Assembly (NCBI GenBank): GCA_020633205.1
Contig: JACKEB010000010.1
Coordinates: forward strand, 310,001-374,000
DNA length: 64,000 nt
Source of the DNA: Polyangiaceae bacterium
GTDB lineage: Bacteria > Myxococcota_A > Polyangia > Polyangiales > Polyangiaceae
Direction: 5' to 3'
Positions 63,814-64,000 of this stretch are shown here, one piece after another. The notes under the pieces were generated by a model. The model was not told where the DNA came from and did not search any database. It was given only the letters and a program-made list of their open reading frames with translations. Position 1 is the stretch's first letter; every line of letters begins with the position of its first letter. A program made the position numbers and the translations under genes.

Positions 63814-64000
63814 CACTCTCCCTGGTGTGGTCGGTAGAGTTGCATTCGCCTGACCTGTCCGTCGGACCGAACGACGAAGGCCTTGAGCACCCGCTCCACC
63901 TTCGTCTTGGCGGTCAGAGGACTCTTGATGGCTCGCTCGACCAGCGACTCCGGTTCCACGACCTCCTCCACATGGCTAAGCGTCACGCGAAAGTCCTCGG
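63813..64000 (-). CDS. Partial gene upstream of the PIN protein
   Basis: Only the C-terminal 61 codons are in the window: a charged sequence with LSHVEEVVEPESLVERAIKS and KVERVLKAFVVRSDGQVRRM, ending YRPHQGE. The frame is open to the window edge. Its TGA overlaps the PIN start codon. By position it could be the antitoxin or a partner, but no antitoxin family was recognised. Confidence 0.6.
   Translation of the reverse strand, partial: EDFRVTLSHVEEVVEPESLVERAIKSPLTAKTKVERVLKAFVVRSDGQVRRMQLYRPHQGE

Overview
The window looks like a chromosomal segment of a Myxococcota bacterium of the Polyangia type. It is GC-rich and tightly packed. It carries two large Ser/Thr protein kinases, a repeat-companion (TIGR02996) leucine-rich protein, Cys-rich and lamin-tail surface lipoproteins, and a protein ending in a MYXO-CTERM-like sorting signal. 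No rRNA, tRNA, CRISPR array or complete insertion sequence was recognised. The taxonomic call is inferred from gene content only.

Layout. 0.2-7.3 kb: an LLM-class flavin oxidoreductase, a fused double alpha/beta-hydrolase, a SMI1/KNR4-like gene with a decayed Rpn/DUF4351 remnant, and a divergent LysR regulator / NADP-dependent beta-hydroxyacid dehydrogenase pair. 7.5-16.4 kb: the most striking region, a dense multiheme cytochrome c locus. It holds an outer-membrane beta-barrel, 12-heme and 12(+3)-heme lipoproteins, a divergent 27-heme lipoprotein, a NapC/NirT-type quinol dehydrogenase with a small two-helix partner, and a lipoprotein joining a collagen-like stalk to a cytochrome head. Together these carry about 58 CXXCH motifs plus six CX3CH/CX4CH variants, which suggests a complete quinone-to-cell-surface electron conduit of the porin-cytochrome type.

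16.5-34 kb: surface proteins, a UDP-GlcNAc 2-epimerase, a membrane Ser/Thr kinase, a CPBP protease, hydrolases, a patatin-like protein, a 1238-residue propeller/diheme-cytochrome protein, an MBL-fold hydrolase, and a universal stress protein next to an ion transporter. 34-39.7 kb: cytochrome P450, a hybrid PAS histidine kinase, and an LRR protein. 39.9-46 kb: a phosphate-starvation locus (OprO/P-type porin, pstS-pstC-pstA-pstB, phoU) with 11-bp-periodic Pho-box-like sites before both the porin and pstS.

46.3-64 kb: a GAF/HD-GYP phosphodiesterase with a long insertion, an SDR, a Cys-rich lamin-tail lipoprotein, a subtilase lipoprotein, a GT-C membrane glycosyltransferase, a convergent QueD-like/FolE2 pteridine pair, MscS, a zinc-phospholipase-C-like secreted protein followed at once by a kinase with a C-terminal repeat domain, an iron-sulfur photolyase, DedA, a PIN-domain protein, and the tail of its partner gene running off the window.
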